64,000 bases of DNA from Procambarus clarkii (taxonomy: Eukaryota > Arthropoda > Malacostraca > Decapoda > Cambaridae): positions 20,282,744 to 20,346,743 of the forward strand of contig NC_091152.1 of assembly GCF_040958095.1 (NCBI RefSeq), read 5' to 3'. The stretch's first letter is position 1, and each line of letters starts with the position of its first letter. The translations under genes and the position numbers were made by a program. The notes below the pieces were generated by a model, which saw nothing but the letters and a program-made list of their open reading frames with translations, did not search any database and was not told where the DNA came from. Shown here in pieces: positions 1 through 9,236 of this stretch.

Positions 1-2992
1 GGAGGCAAGCGACACATATAAGTGCGATCAGGAAAAACAACAGAGTAGCCAACACCGTCCGCTGACTTAGACCCATCGGTGAAGACAGAAACGGAGCGGG
101 AGTGAGAAGAAAAGTGCTCGAGGAAAAGGCGTTTTAGAACCGTAGGAGGGGTAAAAGCTTTAGTGATACGGGTCAAGGAAGTACAAAACCGCGGAAGAGG
201 GACCCTCCACGGGGGCAAAGAAGGAACAACACGAGGAGAAACATCAGAAATATGAACGGAGAGAGAATCCTGTAGGCGAGATAACCGGACAGAAAGAGGG
301 AGGTGGTGAAGAGGAACAGGAACCGCAGGAGGGGTAAAAGTTAAAGCACGACAGAGGCGAGAGGAAGGATGTTGCAAGGACCGCGCAAGATAGCGAAGAC
401 AGTAGCGATCACGGCGGTCCTGGAGAGACAGGAAGCCAGTGTCAACATACAAGCTAAGGATGGGAGTCGAACGAAAGGCACCAGAACTGAGGCGCAACCC
501 AGTATGGTGCAAAGCATCAAGACGGCGAAGAGTAGAAGGAGAAGCAGACGAGTAAGCAGGGCAACCATAATCGAGCTTAGACAGGACGAGAGAGGAATGT
601 AAAGCAAGGAGAGTGCGCCTATCTGCCCCCCAAGAAGTATGGGACAAGACCCGAAGGAGGGTAAGGGCCTTAGAGCACTCAACACGGAGGTAAGAGATAT
701 GGGGAGACCAAGACAAACGAGTGTCAAGGAATAACCCCAAAAGCTTCGCGGAATCTTTGTATTCAAGGGGATGACCATAAAGCGACAAAGAGGGACGAAG
801 AACAACCCGTTTCCGCGTAAAAGTCATGGCACAAGTCTTAGAAGTAGAGAACTTGAAGCCATGACCTGTGGCCCAAGACGACACGGCATCAATTGCAAGT
901 TGAAGCCGGCGTTGAAGGAGAGGCGAATCATCACCCTGACAACAAAGGGTAAGATCATCGACATAGAGAGCGGAGAAGACACCAGAAGGAAGAGAGGAAA
1001 GAAGACCATTGAGGGCAACAAGAAAAAGAGTAGTGCTCAGAACACTACCCTGGGGCACACCTTCGTATTGCTGAAAAGAGGGAGAGAGAGCGGTACCAAG
1101 GCGCACCCGAAAGGAACGACGAGAGAGGAAGCTGCGGAGAAAGAGAGGGAGATGACCACGAAGGCCAAAAGAATGAAGTTGAGAGAGGATATGATAACGC
1201 CAAGTGGTGTCGTAAGCCTTTTCTAGGTCAAAAAGGACGGCAACAACGGAGGTCTTCGCAGCAAAAGCAGTACGAATATAGACCTCCAAGTTCACCAGGA
1301 CATCTGTCGTGCTGCGGCACTTGCGGAAACCAAATTGAGAAGGGGAGAGGAGGTGATGGTGTTCCAGGAACCACATCAGACGAACGTTAACCATACGTTC
1401 AAAGAGTTTGCAGACACAACTTGTGAGAGCAATAGGGCGAAAGTCCTTAGGGGAAGTACCCAGAGACCCCGGTTTGCGAACAGGGAGGACAACGGCATCG
1501 AGCCAGTCCTTAGGGACTGACGACGACTCCCAGATCCGATTATACAGACTCAGTAAATACTGAGACGTGCCCGGAGGGAGATGGCGAAGCATCTCATAAT
1601 GAATACCATCGGAGCCCGCCGCCGTAGAACCGCAGAGGGCCAGGGCAGAACGAAGTTCAGAGAGAGAAAAGGGATCATTATAGGGAAGCTGAAGATGAGT
1701 GCAGAAATCTAAAGGACGAGACTCAAGGACAGGTTTACGAAGAAGGAAAGATTGGGGAAGATGAAGACCAGAGCTAACAGAAGAAAAATGGGAACCCAGT
1801 TCGGAAGCGACCTGCAACGGGTCCGCTACAAGAGTATCATGGAGGTGAAGGACCGGTGAAACATCGGGAACGAACTTACCCGCTATCTTGCGGATACGCT
1901 TCCAGATCTGGGCCAGAGGGGTCTCGGACGTAATTGATGAGACATAAGATGCCCAACATTCACGTTTAGCCGTACGGATGGCCCTACGGGCCACCGCACT
2001 CGCTTTCCGAAAGAAAAGAAAAGAATCGGTCGTCTGCCTACGGCGGTGCCTCTTCCAGGCTGCACGCTTACAGCGGACAGCCCGAGCACAGTCCGCATTC
2101 CACCAGGGAACGCACTTCCGTGGACCCCGAGAGGAAGAGCGAGGAATAGAGCGGAGGGCAGCGTTGAAGACAGTGTCATGAAAAAGGAGGAGAGCGCGAG
2201 AGAGAGGCAGAAGGGAGAGGTCAGGGAGAGCAGCACTGAGGGTAAATAGGGTCCAGTCTGCCTTAGCAAACTGCCACCTAGGGAAAGAGAGGGAAGGGCG
2301 AAAAGAGAAAAAGGAAACAAGGATGGGGAAATGATCACTTCCATGGAGGTCATCAAGAACCTGCCACGTGAAATCTAAGTAAAGAGAAGAAGAGCAGAGA
2401 GAAAGATCAAGACAAGAAAGGGTGCGAGTCCGAGAGTCCAAATGAGTGGGCTCACCAGAATTCAGAAGAGACAGGGAAGAAGAGAGGAGAAACGGCTCAA
2501 GGAGGCGACCCCGGGTATTCGTCAGAACGTCACCCCAAAGAGAATGACGACAATTGAAGTCACCCAGCAGGAGCACAGGCTCCGGCAAGGAGTCCAGGAG
2601 GTGTTTCAAATCAGGAAGAGAGAGCGGGACACTCGGGGGGAGATAAATGGAACAAACTGTGTACCATTTCCCCACAAAGACACGAGCAGCAGAACAATGG
2701 AGAGGCGAAGGAAAAAGTAAAGGAACAAAGGGAACATCAGCCCGAATCAAAAGAGCAGAAGAATTAGAAGCCCCAGCAATGGCTGGGGGGGGGGGGAGAG
2801 AAAGGAATAGCCACGAAAACGACCAGGACGAGCACCAAGCATTGGCTCCTGGAGACAGACACAAAGGGGCGAAAACCGCGAAATCAGAAGTTGGAGTTCG
2901 AGGAAATTGGCGTAATAACCTCGAACGTTCCATTGAAGAATGGACAACGACGAGAAGAGAAAGGACAAAAACAGAGAACAAGGAAGAAACAA
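1..2992 (-). pseudogene. LINE ORF2: endonuclease, reverse transcriptase, RNase H (partial, one frameshift)
   Basis: I translated this region in full. An AP-endonuclease-like domain starts at 2992 with QWNVRG and LQEP. After a frame change in a run of twelve G at about 2787-2798 it continues with GDFNCRHSLWG (about 2560) and SDHFPI (about 2339). One open frame then runs without a stop from about 2780 to the window edge. RT motifs are FDLEKAYD (about 1230), QFGFR (about 1335), GVPQGSVL (about 1058) and the catalytic YVDD at 954-965. The RNase H start VFTDGSK lies near 60-85. In family terms the protein nicks the target and copies the element RNA into DNA. The only break seen is the homopolymer frameshift, which could be a real mutation or an assembly error. 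The C-terminus lies beyond the window. Confidence 0.85.
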
Positions 2993-3015
2993 AGGCGAAA
3001 GACCAACAGAGCACG

Positions 3016-4590
3016 TTAAAGAATATCAGGGTCGGGATCAGGGTCAGCAAAGTCAGGGTTAGGGGGCATGGGTAAACTGAGCAAAGACGGAGGGAAGGAA
3101 ACGGGAGAACAGAGCAGAGGTGGGCGGGCAGGGTCTGGAGGAGGAGGAGGAAGAGGAGGAGACAACGGAGAGGAGCCGTCAAGGACAGCAGCAGGAGGAG
3201 GGGGAGTAGAAAGAGGGGAGCGCACCCCAGCAAGAGCAGCAACCGAAAGGGAAGCAGGGGCCAAAGAAACCTCCATAGCAGGAACAGGGGGCGCAAGCAC
3301 TGAAACGGGAGGGGAAGGAGCAACAGAGCCAGAAGGAGGAGCTGAGGAAGAAAGCGAAGCCTTCTTACCCGCCGGGGAAGAGGAAGGAGAGGAGCCAGGC
3401 TTACGCTTCTGACTTAAAGAGACCGGTGTCCCAGCAACTACGTACCGGGCAACGGATTCCAGTGTCTCAACAGGAGAAGCCGAACGAGAGCACACACGAC
3501 GGCCGTTAGGAGAGCGATGGACATCCGCCCGCACCGACAGGCGGTGGGGAGAGCCAATAGATGGAGGAAGAGGATGGGAAGGAGGATCGGAGGGGGACGA
3601 GGAAGAAGACACAGAAGACACGACAGACCGGGTAGAAGGATGGGGAACCCCAGACAGAGGACCAGGAGGAGGATTCTTCGGGAGAGAACCCAAAGGAACA
3701 GAGGAGGGGGCAGTGGGCGCATCAGGGTCCAAGGCCCGGAAACGGTTGTGAGTCTGAGGAAGGCGGGAAGGACGAGGAGAGGAAGAGCGCAACACGCGAG
3801 CATAAGAGATATTAGCATAAGGCGGGAGCCGGCGAACCTGGCGCCTCGCCTCAGGAAAAGATAAACGCTCCCGGTGCTTCAGGTTGAGGACGGCTGCCTC
3901 AAGCTTGTAATGGACACACGCACGGGAGAAGGTAGGATGGGCCTCACCGCAGTTGAGGCAACGAGCCTGGGGAGAAGTGCACTCCGACTTAGAGTGACCT
4001 TCGCCACCACACAAAGGACAGAGAGAGACAGTCCCGGAGCAGCGGAGGGCACCATGCCCAAACCTCCAGCACTTGTTGCAGAGCCGAGGAGAAGGAATGT
4101 ACTCCTGGACAGAGCACCTGGCACCAGCAAGAATGACAGAGGGTGGAAGGGTCCTACCATCAAAGGTAATCTTCACAACCCGGAGGGGTTGACGGCGACT
4201 ACCACGAGGGGGACGAGTAAACGTGTCCACCTGGAGAATAGAATGGCCCTGGGCAGCGAGGATATGGCGAATATCGTCGTGGCAGTCGCGCAGGTCCCGA
4301 ACACCGGTTGCAACATGGGGCGGGAGCAAAATAGTGCCAACACTGGCATTCAATTGAGCGTTCTTCGAGACCCGAACGGGGGTCTCGCCAAGGCAGGATA
4401 AGGCAGCCAAGCGGGAAGCAGCATCCTGAGAAGGAGCAGCAACGACACGTGTACCGAGACGAGTGGGGTTGAAAGTAATGGAGGCATCCACGGAATCAAT
4501 GAGATGTCGATGAAGGGAGAAATCGTCAGGAGGCGCAGAATCAAGAGGGAGGAGATCAAAATATTTGGCCCACGAAGCGGGACCAAACAA
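3016..4590 (-). CDS. LINE ORF1, Gag-like nucleic-acid-binding protein with three zinc knuckles
   Basis: The open frame covers 524 residues from the first in-frame ATG, but the true start is probably further upstream. Related copies keep about 30 more aligned residues before FGPASWAKYF (for example near 15400), and here the upstream part is in another frame (4556-4942). Residues 171-184 (CNKC...H...C) and 191-204 (CPLC...H...C) are CX2CX4HX4C knuckles, and 211-225 is a CX2CX3HX6C variant. The C-terminal half is rich in Ser and Pro and probably disordered. Such proteins coat the LINE RNA. The stop lies 24 bases before the first ATG of ORF2. Confidence 0.8.
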   Translation of the reverse strand: MFGPASWAKYFDLLPLDSAPPDDFSLHRHLIDSVDASITFNPTRLGTRVVAAPSQDAASRLAALSCLGETPVRVSKNAQLNASVGTILLPPHVATGVRDLRDCHDDIRHILAAQGHSILQVDTFTRPPRGSRRQPLRVVKITFDGRTLPPSVILAGARCSVQEYIPSPRLCNKCWRFGHGALRCSGTVSLCPLCGGEGHSKSECTSPQARCLNCGEAHPTFSRACVHYKLEAAVLNLKHRERLSFPEARRQVRRLPPYANISYARVLRSSSPRPSRLPQTHNRFRALDPDAPTAPSSVPLGSLPKNPPPGPLSGVPHPSTRSVVSSVSSSSSPSDPPSHPLPPSIGSPHRLSVRADVHRSPNGRRVCSRSASPVETLESVARYVVAGTPVSLSQKRKPGSSPSSSPAGKKASLSSSAPPSGSVAPSPPVSVLAPPVPAMEVSLAPASLSVAALAGVRSPLSTPPPPAAVLDGSSPLSPPLPPPPPDPARPPLLCSPVSFPPSLLSLPMPPNPDFADPDPDPDIL

Positions 4591-5480
4591 GGCTTGATAG
4601 GTAGCAGAACTGGAAGGAATCGAGCGAGGGCGGCCGTGACGAGAACGGCGGTGAGAACCCCCAGAGAGAGGGGTTAAAAGGCGCAGTAGTTACAACTAGA
4701 GAAGGAGCCGCGCCAGGGGACGAGGTAGTCACCACTGGGGGCTTGGGGCTCGACCCAACCACAGAGGAGGGAGGGGAGCCAGGGGAAGGAGTCAGAGAGG
4801 CCAAAGGAGGAGCAAGGTCGGGGCCCAATGCAGCGGAGGCTACAGAGCCCGGTCTTCCAATACGGACCGACTCGGGGGCTTGGTCGCCCACCCCACGAGC
4901 CTGAAAAGGTAAGCCAGAAGCAGCCGAAACAGGGGTTATCATCTTGACGAAATTAAGAATTCACTCACGAATGAGCCCCCACACCCACCATGGAGCCACA
5001 ATTAGAGGCAGGACACCCAACAAGAAGCTATCGCCGATCTTGTCGGGGCCTCCTAGGGGTGCGTCGTGAGTATACGCCCCACAAACGCCACCTTAAGAAA
5101 CCGACAGTCCGTCGAGATCGGGTTCAGTGACGAAGTGGGGATTGACAATAAAAGGGTCCCCTCGCTCTCTACGTCGGGTACTGCAGTTCTACGGGTGCAT
5201 GAGTATGCCTCCTCAAGCACCCGGGCGTCAAAATAGAAGAAGTCCATGGAAGAACCAGAACGAGCAAAAGGTCGGCAGGAAACGGCAAGCAGATAGGAGA
5301 AGAGGGGGGAGAAAAACGAAACAGAAGGAAAAGGAAAAGGTGCCCAGCAAAATTGGAGAGGACGGCAGCAGGAGCACAAGGCTAGAAAAGGACAGAGGAC
5401 TGTCCTAAGGAGCATCACACTCCAGCAGCCGCCCACGAAGCCCCCACACGGCGACAACGAGCTGAGCGGGGAGGGGGGGG
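4591..5480 (-). other. LINE 5' untranslated region and disrupted ORF1 N-terminus
   Basis: The part from 4591 to about 4942 encodes Pro/Ser-rich sequence related to the ORF1 N-terminus of the other copies, but a frameshift separates it from the main ORF1. The part from 4943 to 5480 matches, base for base over long stretches, the 5' region at 5840-6345. The shared landmarks are the block around the tatacgccccacaaacgcc motif and the acccgggc...tcaaaa block. The order therefore shows two LINE 5' ends one after the other. No other gene is seen here. Confidence 0.6.
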
Positions 5481-5482
5481 AT

Positions 5483-6345
5483 CGCGCAAGTGTGGCCATC
5501 ACATGGACGGAGTTGAGAACCCCCCCCCCCCCCCCTCCAAGAGAGAAAGAAGGTTAAAAGGCATTGTCACAATTAGAGTGAGCCGTGCGAGGGGAAAGAG
5601 GTGGTCACCACTGGGGGAGTGTGACTCGAACCAACCACAGGGAGAGGGAGGGAGAGCAGAGGGAAGTAGTCAGGAGGGTCAAAAGAGGAGCAAGGTCGGG
5701 GCCCAATGCAGCGGGAGCTACAGAGCCCGGTCTTCCAACACGATCCGACTCTGGGGGAAGGGGAAGGGCTGTTGCCCACCCCATGAGCAGAAGGCGCAAG
5801 AGGAACAGAATGAGACATGAAACAAGCGAATACTTTCATTCACGAATGGGTCCCCCTCCCACACTCACCACGGAGCCACATTAAGAGGCAGGACACAAAA
5901 GTGCCTCTCGTCACGCGAACCCCAAGGGGGGGGGCCCCCCCTTGCCGGGGCCCCCTTGGGGTTCGTCGTGACTATACGCCCCACAAACGCAACCTTAAGA
6001 ACCGTCAGTCCGTCGAGATCAGATTCAGTGACCAAAGGATTGACAATAAAAGGGTCCTCTCGCTCGAGCCGTTTGGTACTACAGTTCTATTGGTGCAAGA
6101 ATATGCCACCTCAAACACCCGGGCATCAAAACAAAAGGCCAAAAATAATAAAAAACAGGCAAAGGTTGGTGGGAAGTGACAATTAGAATGGAGAAGGAAA
6201 AGGGAAAGTCGTCCAGCAGAATTCGCGAGGACAGCAGCAGGAACACAAGGATACAAAAGGACAGAGGACTGTCCCAAGGAGCATCACTCCAACATCCGCC
6301 CACCAAGCCCCCTCACGGCAGCAGCGAGCCAGACAGGGACGGGGG
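5483..6345 (-). mobile_element. 5' end of an older LINE copy, directly past gene copy 1
   Basis: This fragment is near-identical to 26855-27715 and holds the ORF1 N-terminal region and the 5' untranslated region of the same LINE family. A run of about 18 C lies at 5519-5536. Its 5' end lies about 30 bases beyond the polyadenylation signal of gene copy 1, on the same strand. The rest of the element is replaced by the younger LINE at 1-5480. Confidence 0.7.
5910..5972. repeat. GC-rich inverted repeat (hairpin), type-A LINE only
   Basis: The arms GTCACGCGAACCCCAAGGGG and CCCCTTGGGGTTCGTCGTGAC are near-complementary around a G/C-run centre. The same structure is at 27284-27347. The corresponding place in the type-B relics (about 15770-15800 and 37420-37450) has only one arm-like sequence and no hairpin. 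Confidence 0.7.
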
Positions 6346-6359
6346 TGTCAAATAAACAA

Positions 6360-7910
6360 GCATTCTGTAAAGTACTTTATTTCCAAGTAAATGAAGTCTA
6401 GATAATGATCTGGCACTTTCCTTATACATTTGTAACAAAGGTAATTTATAGAGGAGCTCAAGGCACTTAAACTAAAAATTTAATAATTAAAAATTTAAGA
6501 AACCAGCACACAAGACCAAGTAACTTGCTCTACCAATAAAGTCAACTTAATTCTTGTTCCCTTTCAATAATGGCAAAACTTTCAAATTCTAAACATTTCA
6601 CATTAGTCTGCCTAGTAGATGACCACTCACTAGAGATTTGCACATTTACTCTATATTCACAAGTCTAGCCGACGTATTTCAATAAGTACAATATCTACCA
6701 GCATCGACTACAGAAGACTAGAATTAAGTAGTCTTCCATCATACTTTGAAAAGGTATTTGATGTTTTACTTAAATCTAAGACAGTTTTAGTGAAGCACTT
6801 ACAGGTCTGCTGGCTACATGCCAGCCGTCAATGCTATAGACTATGATGTTTACATTCTAAATCAATTTATATCTACACTATACCAGCCAGCAATGTGTAG
6901 CAATTACAAAAATACATCTTACAATGCTTTCTAAACCATGACATTACCACAATAAATACATTGTCTTCTCACAAGGAACCCTGGAAACAATATAGAGGAT
7001 AATTATGTCTAATCAAGACCTTAGAGCAGGAATCTACTAGTTCCTTCATGTGACCCGACAGGGTTTGTGAATTACATTGTACCGTGCGGCAGGAGCGTAT
7101 GCTAGACTATAGTGCACTTAAAAATTGGTTATTTCCAAATAGTTGTTTTACCAATTACATTTTTAAAAAACTACAAGTTAGTAAAATACATGATAGCAAG
7201 AGAAATTTGAGCGGACTCTACAATTACACAATGTAATGTATTTTTCTAGGAACATCATTGCTGAATTTAAAATATGAACGTTATTGCTGTATTTAAAATA
7301 TGAACACAGTCTAACCACTGTATGCCTCTTGTTCATGTATTTGGGCAAGATGTATACATCCCCAAATACCATATTAATGAACACTAAAGATACTCAAGAT
7401 GCTAATTTAAAAAGACCTGTGGAAGAGGCACGAGTTATAGCTTAACTTCTTCCTCCACACCTTAGGCTAGAAAAGGCTTTTTACTCTAAACTGCCCATTT
7501 GTCCACATACTTCCCTATTGCCCCAGTGACATTACACTTAAACCCTTAACGTGCTAAGGAGGGAGAGGTTAAATGTTAAAATTAAAAATCTGAATCCTAC
7601 TTTGGGTTCACTTTACAATAAAATACCAATAAAATGTTAAGCACGAGCTCAATTAAAATCATGTCAATTAGTCTTATTGGAGATCCTACTAGGTTTGAAA
7701 GTTTTGATAACTAACTATGACGTCTAGCCATTTTTCAAAATCTTTCTTCTGAGCCCAATCATGTGTTTATACCAAGTTCCTTTCTCCAAACCAACAAAGA
7801 AAATCTGTTTTGACAGGCATCACGTTCTCCAATGCCACAGACTTGGTAAGTTTTGTCCATCTGAAGTTCTTGCAGCATCAAGTTCTCCCACAAACGGACA
7901 GTGTTACACG
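6360..7910 (-). other. Gene copy 1: candidate terminal exon and 3' untranslated region
   Basis: A splice acceptor (gtttcag) ends just before 7910 on the minus strand, and the sequence then runs AT-rich to a polyadenylation signal at 6376-6381. I see no convincing donor within it, so it may be one terminal exon of about 1.5 kb. A 49-codon open frame begins within the first bases (with WENLMLQELQ) in copies 1-4, but copy 5 has an early stop there, and the ORF upstream has already ended. I therefore read it as untranslated. Confidence 0.4.
6376..6381 (-). terminator. Polyadenylation signal AATAAA, gene copy 1
   Basis: AATAAA on the minus strand sits in a block conserved in copies 1-4 (aagtactttattt on the plus strand), and copy 5 also has AATAAA at the corresponding place. 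A LINE relic begins within about 35 bases downstream. Confidence 0.6.
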
Positions 7911-8016
7911 CTGAAACATTATAGTAATGGTTTATTTAAATGACTACAAAACATTTAAATATTAAGTTCCTTTGTTAAAAAAGTAGTGTATATAGTCGAC
8001 CCGGGAACCACCGATT

Positions 8017-8393
8017 CAACCCGTTATCGCACTTGCATGTAGTCTATTTGGCTTATTCATAAGTGCATGCAAGACTAATTTATGATATTTGGTTTACCTT
8101 TAAATTCTGAGTAGAAAATATTGATCGAACCTAACCTTAGTATGTTAAGATTACAGTTAGCACTGAACATATACTTATATTGATATTACAGCTTTTTAGA
8201 AATAGCTAAACTAAAATATTTAAATCTATTTTAAAGCAATTCATGATATTGTCAAATTTTGTACAAAATCTATTGTTTTATTAAACAGGAAGACTTTGCA
8301 TCTAAAATATGGCTTTGAATAAGTCACATATATACTTATTTATAAGCCAAATAGTGATTAAGCAACAAGTCATATGTGCCGTCTAGTGGGTCG
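8017..8393. mobile_element. Fossil foldback (MITE-like) element in the 3' intron of gene copy 1
   Basis: The left end starts CAACCCGTT and the right end finishes GGGTCG, a decayed inverted repeat. The inner sequence, with ctaaccttagtatgttaaga, matches the intact element at 51526-51896. Flanking 7-mers ACCGATT and ACTGGTT look like a decayed 7-bp target duplication. The corresponding place in copy 5 (about 50485-50515) is an uninterrupted empty site. Confidence 0.65.
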
Positions 8394-8679
8394 ACTGGTT
8401 ACCCCATATATATTTAAGAAAAAATTGCAATTACGAGTAAATCATATACAGGCCAGTCATATATATAAAGTATTTGTTCAGAAAATTAGAATAAGCCTCC
8501 CCTTTATTATGAAAATATCAGGGGGCCCCAACAAGAAATTTATAGCCTAGTGGACTGAAGTTACTGTTACAAAAGTTTTCCCCAAAAAAGAAGCTACAGC
8601 CAAAATAGCCAAGACAAAATGCTTCACCACAACGTGATATTTAATCTAGTTTGAAACAGTTGCCACCAAGAATACTTAC

Positions 8680-8810
8680 AAGTCTCAAGAACCGATGGCA
8701 GGTACTTGGCCGTCTATTATACCAGCATTTTCCAGTGAATTTATCTAGCACATCTGATACATCGCTATTGAAGCTTTTCTTTGGCAATTCATTGCTCAGG
8801 CGAAACAAAA
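8680..8810 (-). other. Gene copy 1: candidate 131-bp exon after the stop codon
   Basis: It is bounded by a polypyrimidine-CACCAG acceptor at 8811 and a GTAAGT donor at 8679. One frame is open in copies 1-4 (FRLSNELPKKSF...), but in copy 5 a one-base insertion leaves stops in all three frames. It is probably an untranslated exon, or part of an alternative transcript. Confidence 0.45.
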
Positions 8811-9236
8811 CTGGTGAAAAAAAAAAATAAGTGGAGAAACTTATAGAAAAAACATTTGTGCAGAATCTAGTTCCCACCCTCCCCCTGAATACAAGAAAGA
8901 AACCATATTCTTCAAATCTTGGCAAAGCCACTATTTCTATTTAAAATATGCTAGGCATCTAAACCCTAAAAAAATTAAAAAGTTACTTAACAAAAGGCTC
9001 TACTACTTGGCCCAAGTCAATTTTTCTTCATACAATATTGTAACTTATGCCTTTAGTTAGCAACCATTTCTAATTGGATAGGAAAATTGGTTACGAACTT
9101 TTTAACTTCCAAAAATTGAAAGTTCACTGTATAATATCTTACCTTTTTTATGCACGTCAGTAGTCAAGAATTTTTAGCCACAGGAAGAACACCGTTTATT
9201 CCATCTAGCATAGTTCATTTTCTTGGGCTGTGGCCT

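Larger units (their letters stand above)
1..5480 (-). mobile_element. Long non-LTR retrotransposon (I-group-like LINE), truncated by the window edge
   Basis: This is the most complete of the repeated LINEs in the window. Reading the minus strand from 5480 down, it has a 5' untranslated region, an ORF1 with three zinc knuckles, and an ORF2 with endonuclease, reverse transcriptase and the start of an RNase H domain, where the window ends. An RNase H domain after the RT fits the I/Nimb/LOA group of LINEs rather than CR1; the exact clade is not resolved. Its 5' end abuts an older copy of the same family at about 5483, where sequence shared with 26850 onward resumes. It therefore looks like a younger insertion into, or replacement of, the older relic. 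Confidence 0.8.

Noticed and set aside
7759-7908. Minus-strand 49-codon frame with WENLMLQELQ as a C-terminal coding exon
   Set aside because: It follows the gene's stop codon, the upstream short exon would enter it in another frame, and copy 5 has an early stop. Kept only as untranslated exon sequence.
7761-7943. Plus-strand 60-codon frame repeated in copies 1-3 (CLYQVPFSKPT)
   Set aside because: It lies opposite a predicted minus-strand exon and crosses its splice acceptor. It is repeated only because the whole block is duplicated.
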